A DNA stretch of 64,000 bases from Fluviicola sp. (GTDB taxonomy: Bacteria; Bacteroidota; Bacteroidia; Flavobacteriales_D; Crocinitomicaceae). Location of the stretch: contig JAGOAZ010000005.1 of assembly GCA_017983675.1 (NCBI GenBank), positions 62,001 to 126,000 of the forward strand. Direction: 5' to 3'. The stretch's first letter is position 1; every line of letters begins with the position of its first letter. Of this stretch, positions 45,350-55,516 are shown piece after piece. A program made the translations under genes and the position numbers. Below the pieces are notes generated by a model, which did not search any database, was not told the DNA's origin, and saw only the letters and a list, made by a program, of their open reading frames with translations.

Positions 45350-47764
45350 ATGTATAAATACCTCTCATTGCTCATTCTTTCATTGTTCTTATCACATGCT
45401 TTTGGTCAAGGAATGACCATTTCTAGTTTGACGACAATGAATTCAACCGCTGTAAGTTGTGATTCATTAAGCATTAATTTTTCTGCTATTTCATCTGTTC
45501 CGTCAAATGCTGATGTGAATGTGTTGATCAATGGAACCAGCTTTTCAACCACATCGTTGACTGTTCAAGTGAATTGGGGAGATGGATCGCAAACAACGCA
45601 CCTTGCGACGATCAATCAAATAGGTCAGTCGATTAGTTTTCAACCTGCCGTTAGTCATTTATACGCACAACCTGGAACGTATATGGTGAACATGTATGTA
45701 ATAAATTCAGGAAATAATTCGTTTGCCTCAACGCAATTTAATTACAACTATCAACCTTGCAACATTACTATTCCAGCTAATGTTATTTTAGATTGCAACA
45801 ATGATGGAGTGACTGATACTGTTTTTACGTCAAACGTTCCGATGATGCTCGTAAACACGAACATGACGACATATTATAATGCAAGTTTAAACAACGGACA
45901 AGCAGTTTTCCAAAATGTTTTACCTGGAACCTATAGCTTAACTGTTCCAGCGACATGGCAATCTGCTAATGGTTATCTTGTATCCTATAATAATCCTCCT
46001 TTTATTACGATTAATTCCAATACGACAACTTATCCTTTTTCAACCGTTGGATTGATCTGTGATACTGTCGCTACTAATATGTGTGCGATTGGGTTTGTTT
46101 TTTGTGACTCAGATAACAACGGGGTTTTTTCTTCCAACGAAAGTGTGTTACCAAATGTTCCATTTACCTTAGTTAATGGAAATGTTGCTTATGGTTTTTG
46201 GACAAATAGTAACGGATATTTTAATGGGCAGTACCAAGGTTTACCAGGAAGCGTCACAACAATTCAAGTTAATCCAAATTATGTCTTACCAAATGGGGGA
46301 ACACTGAATAGTGGACCATATACATTTATGGCGTCAACGTGTACGTCACAAACTATTCTTCATGTTCCTGTTAATTGTGGTAATTTTTCAAATCCAACAA
46401 GTTGTGTTGCCGTAACAGTTTTTTGCGATCCAAATGACAATGGCATATTGGATAATGGAGAAACACCAATTCCAAATGCTCCGTTGACAATTATTGCCAA
46501 TCCTTTTGCGAGTAATTTGACCATTTATACAGATAGTAATGGAGTCGCACAAATTTGCGGGAATTATTTTCAATCATCGACATTGTACGCTTCCATCAAC
46601 CAAAATTGGCTAGCGCAGCATGGTTATCAGGCCTTAAACGTGAATTTTACCATTCAAACTTCTACACCTGGAACAACCACCATGGCGTATTATCCGATTG
46701 ATTGTTCCCCTATCTTATGTGCAGACTTATGGACATCTGTTACACCATGGATTGGATATTTTCAAGGAACAACAGCTCATATTAAATTAAAGTATGGAAA
46801 TTACGGGCCAATTACTGCAACGAATAGTACCTTACAATTGACGTTGCCTGCAGGAGTGAATGCTGTTCAATCTTCGATTAATATTCCGGGCTACACCATT
46901 TCTGGCAACACTATTTCGTGGAACCTTGCATCGTTAACACCCAACTTTCAATTCACAGACATCATTCAAGTAATTGTGCCAAGCGGTTTACCAAGTGGAA
47001 CACCACACAATTTTATTGCATCTATTATTCCAGGTACTGGAAGTAATGACTGTGATATTACGAATAACACCACTAATTTATTACAAATTTTGGGGAGTAG
47101 TTATGATCCAAATGATAAGACAGTAAACCTGCCGGAGCAAATTAGTCCTGTTGTCGATGAATATTTAACGTATGTTATTCGTTTTCAAAATACAGGAACT
47201 GCTCCAGCACAAAACGTTTACATCATGGACACGTTGAGTCCATATATAGATTGGTCGTCTGTACAGGTTTTAGAAACGAGTCATTCGATGAATTTGTTAG
47301 AATTGAATGGCGGTATTTTACGCTTTGATTTCCCGCAAATTTGGTTGGCTGATAGCACAACTAACGAACCGTTAAGTCATGGACATGTTGTTTATCGTGT
47401 AAAGGAAAATCCAGGGAATGGACCAGGTGTTGGTATTGCAAATACAGCACACATTTATTTCGACTGGAACGATCCCGTTGTAACCAATACAACATGGAAT
47501 GTAAATGCAGATTTAGGAATAAATCAATACCAACAGTCAAGCTTTCAACTGTATCCTAATCCAGCAACTGAAAACGTCACCATTAGTTCACAACAGGAAA
47601 TTGAAACTATTCAGTTGATAGATATGTTGGGCAATTGTTTGCGAACAATTCATTTCTCTTCAAAGCAAGTGACAATTCCAACTGCTGAACTACCTGCGGG
47701 AGTTTATATCATAGCTGTGATAGCATCAGAAAGCACTACGCGTCAAACATTTATCAAACAATAA
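45350..47764 (+). CDS. large T9SS type A secreted protein with repeat/DUF11-like domains
   Basis: 804 aa. A signal peptide (cut after AFGQ, about residue 20) precedes a PKD-like module (VNWGDGSQTTH, LYAQPGTYMV), then repeated SdrD-B-like segments (FCDSDNNGVFSSNESVLPN; FCDPNDNGILDNGETPIPN) that resemble Ca-binding loops. A conserved SYDPNDKTV-type domain follows (~585-720; DUF7619-like from memory). Residues ~735-804 are the type A sorting domain (LYPNPATENV to TRQTFIKQ). It is probably an adhesin or surface matrix protein. It starts about 50 bp after the gcvP terminator and ends at a bidirectional terminator. Confidence 0.82.
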   Translation: MYKYLSLLILSLFLSHAFGQGMTISSLTTMNSTAVSCDSLSINFSAISSVPSNADVNVLINGTSFSTTSLTVQVNWGDGSQTTHLATINQIGQSISFQPAVSHLYAQPGTYMVNMYVINSGNNSFASTQFNYNYQPCNITIPANVILDCNNDGVTDTVFTSNVPMMLVNTNMTTYYNASLNNGQAVFQNVLPGTYSLTVPATWQSANGYLVSYNNPPFITINSNTTTYPFSTVGLICDTVATNMCAIGFVFCDSDNNGVFSSNESVLPNVPFTLVNGNVAYGFWTNSNGYFNGQYQGLPGSVTTIQVNPNYVLPNGGTLNSGPYTFMASTCTSQTILHVPVNCGNFSNPTSCVAVTVFCDPNDNGILDNGETPIPNAPLTIIANPFASNLTIYTDSNGVAQICGNYFQSSTLYASINQNWLAQHGYQALNVNFTIQTSTPGTTTMAYYPIDCSPILCADLWTSVTPWIGYFQGTTAHIKLKYGNYGPITATNSTLQLTLPAGVNAVQSSINIPGYTISGNTISWNLASLTPNFQFTDIIQVIVPSGLPSGTPHNFIASIIPGTGSNDCDITNNTTNLLQILGSSYDPNDKTVNLPEQISPVVDEYLTYVIRFQNTGTAPAQNVYIMDTLSPYIDWSSVQVLETSHSMNLLELNGGILRFDFPQIWLADSTTNEPLSHGHVVYRVKENPGNGPGVGIANTAHIYFDWNDPVVTNTTWNVNADLGINQYQQSSFQLYPNPATENVTISSQQEIETIQLIDMLGNCLRTIHFSSKQVTIPTAELPAGVYIIAVIASESTTRQTFIKQ

Positions 47765-47781
47765 TTGCACTAATTGCGATA

Positions 47782-47814
47782 AAAAAAAGGCGATCCAGAA
47801 GATCGCCTTTTTTT
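47782..47814. terminator. bidirectional terminator between T9SS protein and acidic protein
   Basis: Stem of about 14 bp, AAAAAAAGGCGATC / GATCGCCTTTTTTT, with a five-base loop and runs of A and T on both sides. It ends both convergent units. Confidence 0.9.
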
Positions 47815-47830
47815 GGTTTATATGAGTGAA

Positions 47831-48190
47831 TTAATCTTCATCTTCATCAGCTTCGTCAGCATCATCTGCTTTATCATCAAATGAATCAATATCATCATCG
47901 TCATCAGTTGATTCGTCATCATCTTCTTTTGCATCAACTGCTTCAAAGTCATCGTCAAAATCTTCCTCATCATCGTCAACTGAAGGCACTTTAATGGCAA
48001 CTTTTGGCAATTTGACCAAATAAATTGCTTCTTCTGTTTCCCACAAAAGGGAATCAAAAACATCACCAGTAATTGGGTTTGTCATTTTCGTCATTGCACC
48101 CGCAAAACCATCCGGGAAGGCGATTAATAATTCTTTTTTTTGCTCGATAGTCAACTTTTCGTAGCTGATAATAGATTTCTTCTTTGACAT
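47831..48190 (-). CDS. small protein with Asp/Glu-rich tail
   Basis: 119 aa. The first ~65 residues form a compact domain (SKKKSIISYEKLTIEQKKELLIAFPDGFAG, VFDSLLWETEEAIYLVK) seen in Bacteroidota small proteins, some mis-annotated as DNA primase. The last ~50 residues are almost all Asp, Glu, Ala and Ser. The acidic tail suggests binding to a basic partner. It lies four bases downstream of its partner gene on the same strand. It has no known function. Confidence 0.7.
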   Translation of the reverse strand: MSKKKSIISYEKLTIEQKKELLIAFPDGFAGAMTKMTNPITGDVFDSLLWETEEAIYLVKLPKVAIKVPSVDDDEEDFDDDFEAVDAKEDDDESTDDDDDIDSFDDKADDADEADEDED

Positions 48191-48194
48191 GTTC

Positions 48195-48482
48195 TTATAT
48201 TTCTAATTTGAGAATGCGTTGAATGGGAATGATGACACTTTTCTTTAACACAATAGCTTCATCGGTTACTGCCCAAATTGTTGTATGGACCATTTTCTCA
48301 CCTGTTTCATCCGCAAAGTAAATCTTTACTTTTTGGTGTTCTAAATTACCAAGTGAAATCGCACGTTGAACGGCACGTTTTCTATCGGCAATGTATTCGT
48401 CGTTCGTCAACACTTCTTCCATTGGGAAATGTAGTCCTTCAACGTGTTCTTTGTCTATTTCTTGAATGTGCTCTATGTTCAT
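48195..48482 (-). CDS. hypothetical partner of the acidic-tail protein
   Basis: 95 aa from ATG 48482 (MNIEHIQEIDKEHVEG); the frame extends to 48542 but an exact TATTTTTG box lies inside that extension. It is soluble, with a beta-rich C-terminal half (KVKIYFADETGEKMVHTTIWAVTDEAIVL). Family not recognised, though short proteins of this type are common in Flavobacteriales. It is the first gene of a two-gene unit with the acidic-tail protein. Confidence 0.65.
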   Translation of the reverse strand: MNIEHIQEIDKEHVEGLHFPMEEVLTNDEYIADRKRAVQRAISLGNLEHQKVKIYFADETGEKMVHTTIWAVTDEAIVLKKSVIIPIQRILKLEI

Positions 48483-48497
48483 TACAGTAATTTGAGG

Positions 48498-48505
48498 CAA
48501 AAATA
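48498..48505 (-). promoter_or_regulatory. TAnnTTTG -7 element before the 95-aa gene
   Basis: The minus strand reads TATTTTTG, 15 bases before the ATG at 48482. This supports the shorter start. Between it and 48735 I see no gene or clear structure. Confidence 0.45.
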
Positions 48506-48735
48506 AATGAATTGATGAATTGGCAAAACAGTTTTCAATCAATCTTTCATAAAAAATATAAACTTCTAATTGTTCAAAGAGAATCCACTAAAAGTTCAGG
48601 GGCTGTTTTTATTTCCTATTGCTCGTGTAAAATTGAAACCTACCTGTTGAAGATTAATATTTTAGCAATTACACAAACGATAAAAATATTTTTATGACAA
48701 CCCAGAACAAGACGCATGTTCGTTATTTATCGCAA

Positions 48736-49479
48736 TTATAAATTTTCTAAAATTTGAAAGAACACGTCTCTTTTGGCAGGGGAAAGAGGAACTTCAGAAC
48801 CATCTTTCATCACAACAGCTCCACCATTACCTTTATCGTAACGATCGACATAGTCTAAATTGACCAAGTGCGATTGTTGAACACGTAAAAAATTATGTCC
48901 TGTTAAGAGAGTTTCGTAATCTTTTAATGTGCGTGAAACAAGAATTTTCTTTCCGTTTTTCAAGAAAAAAGAAGTGTAGTTTCGATCAGCTTCGCAACGA
49001 ATGATTTGATCCAATTCAACAACGTGAACAGATTCTTGTGTTTTCAACACTAATCGACGTTTTTGATTGGGCTGTATATTGTGTTGTAAAGCTTCAAATT
49101 GAGGTTCAGCTTTCGTGTCGTTCAATGTTTCAAGCGCACGTTCGATGGCATGTCTCAATTCATCTGCATCAACAGGTTTTAAAATGTAATCAAGTGCTGA
49201 AAATTTAATTGCTTTGATTGCAAACTCTTCGTGAGCAGTGATAAAAATCACTTCGAAGTTCTTATTTGGTATTGCTTTTAGTAAATCGAAACCAGTTCCA
49301 TCGGGCATTTGTATATCCAAAAAAACCAAATCAGGTTGAATGGCTGCAATGGCCGCAATTCCCGATTGAACACTTTCACCCATTGGAATCGCCTCAATTC
49401 CCAAGTCAAACGATGTTATCATTTTTGCAATGAGTTCACGTGTTCGCTGCTCGTCGTCGATAATTAACGCCTTTTTCAT
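48736..49479 (-). CDS. LytTR-family response regulator
   Basis: 247 aa. The receiver domain has Asp8/Asp9, phospho-acceptor Asp55 (LVFLDIQMP) and Lys near 105 (LKPVD). The LytTR DNA-binding domain follows (~140-245; EADRNYTSFFLKNGKKILVSRTLKDYE, FLRVQQSHLVNLDYV). LytTR regulators bind direct repeats upstream of targets. It lies 99 bp downstream of the TPR histidine kinase on the same strand, its likely partner. Confidence 0.9.
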   Translation of the reverse strand: MKKALIIDDEQRTRELIAKMITSFDLGIEAIPMGESVQSGIAAIAAIQPDLVFLDIQMPDGTGFDLLKAIPNKNFEVIFITAHEEFAIKAIKFSALDYILKPVDADELRHAIERALETLNDTKAEPQFEALQHNIQPNQKRRLVLKTQESVHVVELDQIIRCEADRNYTSFFLKNGKKILVSRTLKDYETLLTGHNFLRVQQSHLVNLDYVDRYDKGNGGAVVMKDGSEVPLSPAKRDVFFQILENL

Positions 49480-49578
49480 GCTTTTTAATTATAGGTTAAT
49501 GTTCATTCTAGGTGCAAGATACAATTTCTTTTCAATCTTTGTTTGTAGTAAAAAAAAATATTACAAGCGCTCAATTTT

Positions 49579-51804
49579 TTATGTGATTGTATGATCTGCT
49601 GTTGTTTTATATGGAATATAAATGGTAACAATCGTTCCCGTTTCTTCCAATGCATCATAATCGGTAATGATTAATTTTCCTTGTGTTTTGAATTTTGCAT
49701 TTAGATTATTGATCCGTTCTTGCGTTATTTTCATCGCCATGCTTTTGTGTTCTTTACTTTTCTTGTTTTTTTCAGACACTTTCCGGCCAATTCCGTTGTC
49801 TTCAATCAGAATCCGCAATAAATTCCCTTCAACAGCAAAGGAAACGTGGATGAAACCATTTTCCACGGTGTGTAATTGCCCGTGTTCAATCGCGTTTTCA
49901 ATAAACGGTTGCGTAATCATAGGCGGAATAATTGCTTCATTGTCGACCAGAAAACTTGGTGTGTCGATGCTGTAGTGGAAACGATCGCCAAAACGCAATT
50001 GTTGGGTTTCCAAATATTTGTTTAAAATGTCTATTTCAGTGGTGATTGCAATGAACTCTTTGGAAGAATTTTCTAAGATTAAGCGCATTAATTTAGAAAA
50101 GTTGACCAAAAACTTAGACGAATTCTTCGTGTCATTTTCATAAATATAGCTTTGAATAACTGACATAGCATTGAATACAAAATGCGGATTCATTTGCGAA
50201 CGCAATAGCACTTGATTCATTTCCGCTTCTTTTTGTAATTGTTTGATTTCTCGCTGTTTCCAACGAGAATAAACGATAATTCCACCTAAAAAGACCAAAA
50301 GTACAATTCCAATAATGATGTAAAATTGAAAGATGTTTTTTAATCGCGTGTTTTGTAATTGGGCATTCGTCAATGCGCTGTCTTTTCGTTGAATGTTAAT
50401 GGAATCGGATTGCATTTCGATTAAACGTTCGCGCTGTTCTGAACGATACAATTCTGAAATCTCCGCAATTTTTGTGCTTACTTCAACTGCTTTCGAACTG
50501 TCAGAATAATTGGAATAAAGCGCTAGATAACGGTATGCTTCGTTGAGGTTTCTCGTTTTAAAGTAAACATCTGCCATGGAGCGATACGTTGGATAAACTG
50601 AGCCTTGGAAACCAAATTGAGTGCGAATGGCAACGGAACGATTCAAATAGGTCAAGGCATTTGCATATTTCCCTTGTTTTTCAAAAACATTTCCAATTAA
50701 GTGATAAACCGCTGCAATTTGCACCCGATTTCCAGCGGACTCAAAATACACCAAGGCTTGGTTGTATAATTTCAATGCTTCGTTATAATCGCCACTAAAG
50801 ACGTAAATATTACCTAAATTGATGTGCGCGCGTCCCAATCCCTCTGGATCGTTGAAGCGTTGTAAGAGTTGTACGGCAAATTGTAATATCGCAATAGCTC
50901 GGTTTGTTTCTTTTTTGGCAAATGAAACCATCGCTAAATTGGATAAGGCTAGTCCAACTAAATGATCGTCGTGGAATTCTTCAGCAGCTTCTTTGGATTG
51001 GTTAAAATAATTGGTAGCGTCTTGGTAATTCATTAATCCAAATTGCGCTTCGCCAATCTCGCGTTGGTAATTAGCCAATTTTGGCAAATCTTTTGCTTCT
51101 TTTGCGAGTTGTAATGCGCCAAAATTTTTCGAAACACTGAATTCAATTTGCCCGAAATAATAATAAATCTTGGATTGCATGTTGATGCATGTTGCTAAAA
51201 GAGATTTATCTGCAGTTTTTCGTGCAAATTCAATAGCTACATCCACCTCATTCAATGCCCGTGATTTATCGTTTTTTTCCATGAAAAATAGCGAATACAA
51301 GCGCAAGTTTTCTGCAATTAAAGCATTGTTTTTCAATTTATTTGCCCCTAAACGCGCTTCTTTTAAATAACTATCTGCTTGGTTGTACGAACGAATTGAA
51401 ATGTGGTATTCGGCCAATAAATGCAAAACTGCAACTTTTGTTGCAAGCTGTTTGACTTGTTTGAGCGCAGGCTGTAAACGGTTAATTTGTGAAAAGTATT
51501 TCGCGCGATCGCCTTTTAACAATGAAAATTGAATGTCGTATATGTTTGCTTTGATGCGGCTATCATAATCGATTTGTTTACCGAGTCCCAAGATATTGCT
51601 GCGCAAGGAATCTGCCTTTTGTAAATCGGTTTGTTGGAAAATTTTTCCCAATCGTAAGAGAAGATCAAATCGTTTGGCATCGTTTTCAACAGTTTGCAAT
51701 TGCGCAATAAGTCGCGTTTGATCGCTATTTGCAGCATAACTAACAGTCGGAAGCATTATTCCGAAAAGCACAAAAAGTCCGCTGATGATCCATCCGTTTT
51801 TCAT
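49579..51804 (-). CDS. TPR-containing LytS-type histidine kinase
   Basis: 741 aa. A signal peptide (to about 24) precedes a TPR array through ~440. A membrane helix at about 489-512 (FYIIIGIVLLVFLGGIIVYS) is followed by a coiled coil and the His_kinase (PF06580) domain with His541 in SQMNPHFVFNA. An HATPase domain ends the protein (PFIENAIEHG, DNGIGRK). It is a periplasmic-sensing kinase, partner to the LytTR regulator immediately downstream. The signal bound by the TPR region is unknown. Confidence 0.9.
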   Translation of the reverse strand: MKNGWIISGLFVLFGIMLPTVSYAANSDQTRLIAQLQTVENDAKRFDLLLRLGKIFQQTDLQKADSLRSNILGLGKQIDYDSRIKANIYDIQFSLLKGDRAKYFSQINRLQPALKQVKQLATKVAVLHLLAEYHISIRSYNQADSYLKEARLGANKLKNNALIAENLRLYSLFFMEKNDKSRALNEVDVAIEFARKTADKSLLATCINMQSKIYYYFGQIEFSVSKNFGALQLAKEAKDLPKLANYQREIGEAQFGLMNYQDATNYFNQSKEAAEEFHDDHLVGLALSNLAMVSFAKKETNRAIAILQFAVQLLQRFNDPEGLGRAHINLGNIYVFSGDYNEALKLYNQALVYFESAGNRVQIAAVYHLIGNVFEKQGKYANALTYLNRSVAIRTQFGFQGSVYPTYRSMADVYFKTRNLNEAYRYLALYSNYSDSSKAVEVSTKIAEISELYRSEQRERLIEMQSDSINIQRKDSALTNAQLQNTRLKNIFQFYIIIGIVLLVFLGGIIVYSRWKQREIKQLQKEAEMNQVLLRSQMNPHFVFNAMSVIQSYIYENDTKNSSKFLVNFSKLMRLILENSSKEFIAITTEIDILNKYLETQQLRFGDRFHYSIDTPSFLVDNEAIIPPMITQPFIENAIEHGQLHTVENGFIHVSFAVEGNLLRILIEDNGIGRKVSEKNKKSKEHKSMAMKITQERINNLNAKFKTQGKLIITDYDALEETGTIVTIYIPYKTTADHTIT

Positions 51805-51910
51805 GGTTTAAAAATAGCTGATTTTTGGTTCTAGTTGAAATGATTGTCAACTATTTACAAATTCTTTGTGATCTGTTTTCCTCGTATTAGTTCGTTCCAC
51901 CGCTTTTTGG

Positions 51911-51918
51911 TATCTTTG
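51911..51918 (+). promoter_or_regulatory. TAnnTTTG -7 element of leuS
   Basis: TATCTTTG, an exact match, 25 bases before the leuS ATG at 51944. A -33 TTG is not obvious at normal spacing. Confidence 0.5.
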
Positions 51919-51943
51919 ACCCGCTTTTTGCAAGTCAATAACT

Positions 51944-54763
51944 ATGGAATATAATTTTAGCGAAATCGAAAATAAATGGCGCAATCATTGGGCGTTGAAC
52001 CAAACATTCAAAGCGGAAGACGCTAGTGATAAACCGAAGTTTTATGTGTTAGACATGTTTCCATATCCATCTGGAGCTGGCTTGCATGTTGGTCACCCGC
52101 TTGGTTATATTGCTTCCGATATTTATGCGCGTTACAAACGTTTGTGCGGATACAATGTGTTACACCCGATGGGTTATGATTCATTCGGTTTACCAGCGGA
52201 ACAATATGCCATACAAACAGGTCAACATCCTGCAATTACGACAGAGCAAAATGTGGCGCGTTACCGCGATCAATTAGATAAAATAGGCTTTTCATTTGAC
52301 TGGAGCAGAGAGGTACGTACCTCATCGCCAGAATATTACAAATGGACACAATGGATTTTCAAACAATTGTTTGATTCTTGGTATAATACTAGCACGGACA
52401 AAGCAGAAGGAATTGAGCAGTTAGTTGCACAATTTGAAAAAGCTGGAAATTCAACGATAACGGCACATACCGACTATTCAATCGTTTTCACTGCCGATGA
52501 ATGGAAAGCGATGTCAGTGAAAGAACAGTCGGATATTTTAATGGAATACCGTTTGGCGTATTTGGCTGATTCATGGGTGAATTGGTGCCCAGCTTTGGGA
52601 ACTGTTTTGGCCAATGATGAGGTGATTAATGGTTTGTCAGAGCGAGGTGGTCATCCAGTTGAGCAAAAATTAATGCGTCAATGGTCGATGCGTATCAAAG
52701 CATACGCAGAACGTTTGTTGACAGGCTTAGAACAAGTAGATTGGACAGACGCAATCAAAGATATACAACGCAATTGGATTGGAAAATCTATTGGCTGTTC
52801 GGTGAAGTTCACGTTGGCAGCATCGTTGACTTCGAGTGCCGAAGTATCGGGATCAGACAACGATGTGTTAGATGAGAATGTTATTGAAGTGTTTACTACA
52901 CGTCCAGATACTATTTTTGGCGTTTCGTTCATGGTGTTAGCCCCCGAACATCCGTTGGTTGATAAAATTACAACTGCCGAATACAAAGCGCAGGTGGAAG
53001 CTTACAAAACTGCTGCTTCTCTGAAATCAGAACGAGATCGTCAAGCTGATGTGAAGAACATTACCGGACAAAATACAGGAGCCTTTGCGCTTCATCCGTT
53101 TACAGGTGAAAAAATCCAGATTTGGATTGGGGATTATGTCCTAGCATCGTATGGAACTGGAGCTGTAATGGCTGTTCCTTGTGGCGATCAACGCGATTAT
53201 GATTTTGCAAAACACTTCGGAATTCCGATAAAAAATATCTTCGAAAACGTAAGTATTGAAGAAAGTGCGTACACAGAAAAAGAAGGGGTGATTGCTCATT
53301 CCGATTTTTTAAGTGGTCTCCCTATCAAACAGGCGATGGCGCTTGCAATTCAAACAATCGAAGAAAAAGGTATAGGAAAAGGAAAAACGAATTACCGTTT
53401 GCGTGATGCTATTTTTTCGCGTCAACGTTACTGGGGAGAACCTTTCCCAGTGTATTATAAAAATGACATCCCTTATTTATTGGCAGACAATCAATTGCCA
53501 GTCATCTTGCCTGATGTCGATAAATATTTACCGACGGAAGATGGTGAGCCACCGTTAGCTCGCGCACAACAAAGTGCATGGAATCAGTTTGAAGGCGACC
53601 GAATGGAAACCAACACAATGCCAGGTTGGGCTGGAAGTTCGTGGTATTTCTTGCGCTACATGGATCCAACAAATGAAACTGCTTTTGTTTCCAAAGAAAA
53701 AGCAGCTTATTGGAATCAAGTGGACATGTATATTGGAGGGTCAGAACACGCAACTGGACATTTGTTGTATGCGCGTTTTTGGACAAAATTCTTGTACGAC
53801 CGTGGATTTATTTCGTTCGATGAACCATTCAAAAAAATGATCAATCAAGGGATGATTTTGGGAAGAAGTAGCTTTGTTTACCGGGTGAAAGATTCCAATA
53901 AATTTGTCTCAAAATCATTAAAAAATCAGCACGAAACAACTGCTATCCATGTGGACATTTCGTTAGTTGAAAACGATAAATTGGACATAGAAGGATTCAA
54001 AGCGTGGCGTTCAGAGTTTGCTAACGCTGAATTCATTTGTGAAGAAAACGGCGAATACATTTGTGGACACGAAGTTGAAAAAATGTCCAAATCCAAATTC
54101 AATGTGCAAACGCCAGATGAATTAGTCGAGAAATTTGGAGCAGATACGCTTCGTATGTATGAAATGTTCCTCGGTCCATTGGAGCAAACGAAACCATGGG
54201 ATACCAAAGGAATTTCAGGCGTTCATAATTTTCTACGCAAGTTATGGCGCTTGTTCTACCACGAAGGAACGTTACTTGTAGACGATGCACCAGCAGATAA
54301 AAACGCATTGAAAACGTTGCATAAAACCATTAAAAAGGTAACGGACGATTTGGAGCGTTTCTCTTTCAATACCAATGTGTCCAATTTTATGATTTGTGTC
54401 AACGAGTTGACCGATCAAAAATGTCATTCAAAAGCAATTTTGGAACAATTGGTCATCTTATTATCGCCTTATGCTCCGCATATTTCAGAAGAATTGTGGA
54501 CAATATTAGGGCACCAAGCTGGCACCATTTCAACTGCGCAATTCCCAACCTTTAACCCTGATTTCTTGGTCGAGGATGAAATTGCATATCCTGTTTCATT
54601 CAACGGTAAAATGCGTTTAAAAGTCTCATTATCAGCGACATTATCGGCAAAAGAAGTGGAAGAAGCAGTCATGGCATTACCAGATACCCAAAAATGGTTG
54701 GAAGGAAAAGCGCCTAAAAAAGTGATTGTTGTTCCAGGAAAAATTGTCAATATCGTCTGTTAA
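51944..54763 (+). CDS. leuS: leucyl-tRNA synthetase
   Basis: 939 aa, class Ia synthetase. The ATP site HVGH lies at residues 48-51 (PYPSGAGLHVGH) and the KMSKS motif at 713-717 (EKMSKSKFN). The editing (CP1) domain is present (TTRPDTIFGVSFMVLAPEHPLV). Two inserts are notable: ~150-185, and a segment before KMSKS (~645-705; FVYRVKDSNKFVSKS), both of a kind seen in Bacteroidota LeuRS (recollection). It charges leucine to tRNA-Leu. Its stop abuts that of the convergent DUF1345 gene. Confidence 0.96.
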   Translation: MEYNFSEIENKWRNHWALNQTFKAEDASDKPKFYVLDMFPYPSGAGLHVGHPLGYIASDIYARYKRLCGYNVLHPMGYDSFGLPAEQYAIQTGQHPAITTEQNVARYRDQLDKIGFSFDWSREVRTSSPEYYKWTQWIFKQLFDSWYNTSTDKAEGIEQLVAQFEKAGNSTITAHTDYSIVFTADEWKAMSVKEQSDILMEYRLAYLADSWVNWCPALGTVLANDEVINGLSERGGHPVEQKLMRQWSMRIKAYAERLLTGLEQVDWTDAIKDIQRNWIGKSIGCSVKFTLAASLTSSAEVSGSDNDVLDENVIEVFTTRPDTIFGVSFMVLAPEHPLVDKITTAEYKAQVEAYKTAASLKSERDRQADVKNITGQNTGAFALHPFTGEKIQIWIGDYVLASYGTGAVMAVPCGDQRDYDFAKHFGIPIKNIFENVSIEESAYTEKEGVIAHSDFLSGLPIKQAMALAIQTIEEKGIGKGKTNYRLRDAIFSRQRYWGEPFPVYYKNDIPYLLADNQLPVILPDVDKYLPTEDGEPPLARAQQSAWNQFEGDRMETNTMPGWAGSSWYFLRYMDPTNETAFVSKEKAAYWNQVDMYIGGSEHATGHLLYARFWTKFLYDRGFISFDEPFKKMINQGMILGRSSFVYRVKDSNKFVSKSLKNQHETTAIHVDISLVENDKLDIEGFKAWRSEFANAEFICEENGEYICGHEVEKMSKSKFNVQTPDELVEKFGADTLRMYEMFLGPLEQTKPWDTKGISGVHNFLRKLWRLFYHEGTLLVDDAPADKNALKTLHKTIKKVTDDLERFSFNTNVSNFMICVNELTDQKCHSKAILEQLVILLSPYAPHISEELWTILGHQAGTISTAQFPTFNPDFLVEDEIAYPVSFNGKMRLKVSLSATLSAKEVEEAVMALPDTQKWLEGKAPKKVIVVPGKIVNIVC

Positions 54764-55429
54764 TCAACCCTTTAAACTCATTATTCCATTAATTGTTAAT
54801 GCAATAATAACCGTATTGAAAACAAATGAAAGCAGGGCATGAACGAGGGATAATCTTCGTAATGCTTTGCTTTTAATCACCACATCCGACACTTGAAATG
54901 TCATTCCGATAGTAAAGGAAAAGTAAGCAAAATCAAAGTAATCAGGTTTTGTGTCTCCTGGAAATTCTAATCCTTCTGCGTGTTGTTTGAATCGGCTATT
55001 TTCTCCAGCATAATAGACATGTGCGTAGCGAAATGTAAAGGCAAGATGCACAACAAACCACGCCAAAACGACTGTTGCTATTAACAGTAAAATTCCCGTC
55101 CAACCTGGAATTTCCCAATGAGCGGTGTTGTGAATCAATGAAGATACGCCAATAAGTGCTGCCAAACAAGTGATGACCACCAAGACAAAAAGTAACCAGG
55201 TATTGAGATCCTCTTCTGCACATTTTTTACTGATATTTGTTGCTGGGACAGCGAAAAATGTGTGCAAACTTAATCCGACAAAAACACCAGAGAATCCAAT
55301 CCAAGAGATGAGAGTTATTATAGAAAAAGTGTGCAATAAATAGGATGAGAGGAACGCTGTAATTATTCCCGTTATCAATGATGGAAGAATTTTCATTGAA
55401 ACCCCTTGTTTCAAAAACGAAGTTATCAT
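54764..55429 (-). CDS. DUF1345 family membrane protein
   Basis: 221 aa with five or six hydrophobic segments. The DUF1345 signature is clear: DYFDFAYFSFTIGMTFQVSDVVIKS, and the closing HALLSFVFNTVIIALTIN. Function unknown; the family is widespread and probably a small transporter or channel-like protein. ATG 55429 is used; an in-frame ATG at 55396 (MKILPSLITG) is a good alternative start. It is convergent with leuS with no bases between the stops. Confidence 0.83.
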   Translation of the reverse strand: MITSFLKQGVSMKILPSLITGIITAFLSSYLLHTFSIITLISWIGFSGVFVGLSLHTFFAVPATNISKKCAEEDLNTWLLFVLVVITCLAALIGVSSLIHNTAHWEIPGWTGILLLIATVVLAWFVVHLAFTFRYAHVYYAGENSRFKQHAEGLEFPGDTKPDYFDFAYFSFTIGMTFQVSDVVIKSKALRRLSLVHALLSFVFNTVIIALTINGIMSLKG

Positions 55430-55516
55430 GTCATAAATGTAAGCTAATTTTTTTATAACTTGTTGTCAAATTTTGGCACTTGATTTGCAAGTAGTTTATC
55501 TGTTAAATGGAAAGTC

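Noticed and set aside
48506..48735. Gap checked for tRNA, small RNA or attachment site
   Set aside because: No cloverleaf, terminator hairpin or repeat was found; it is AT-rich with no feature I can support.
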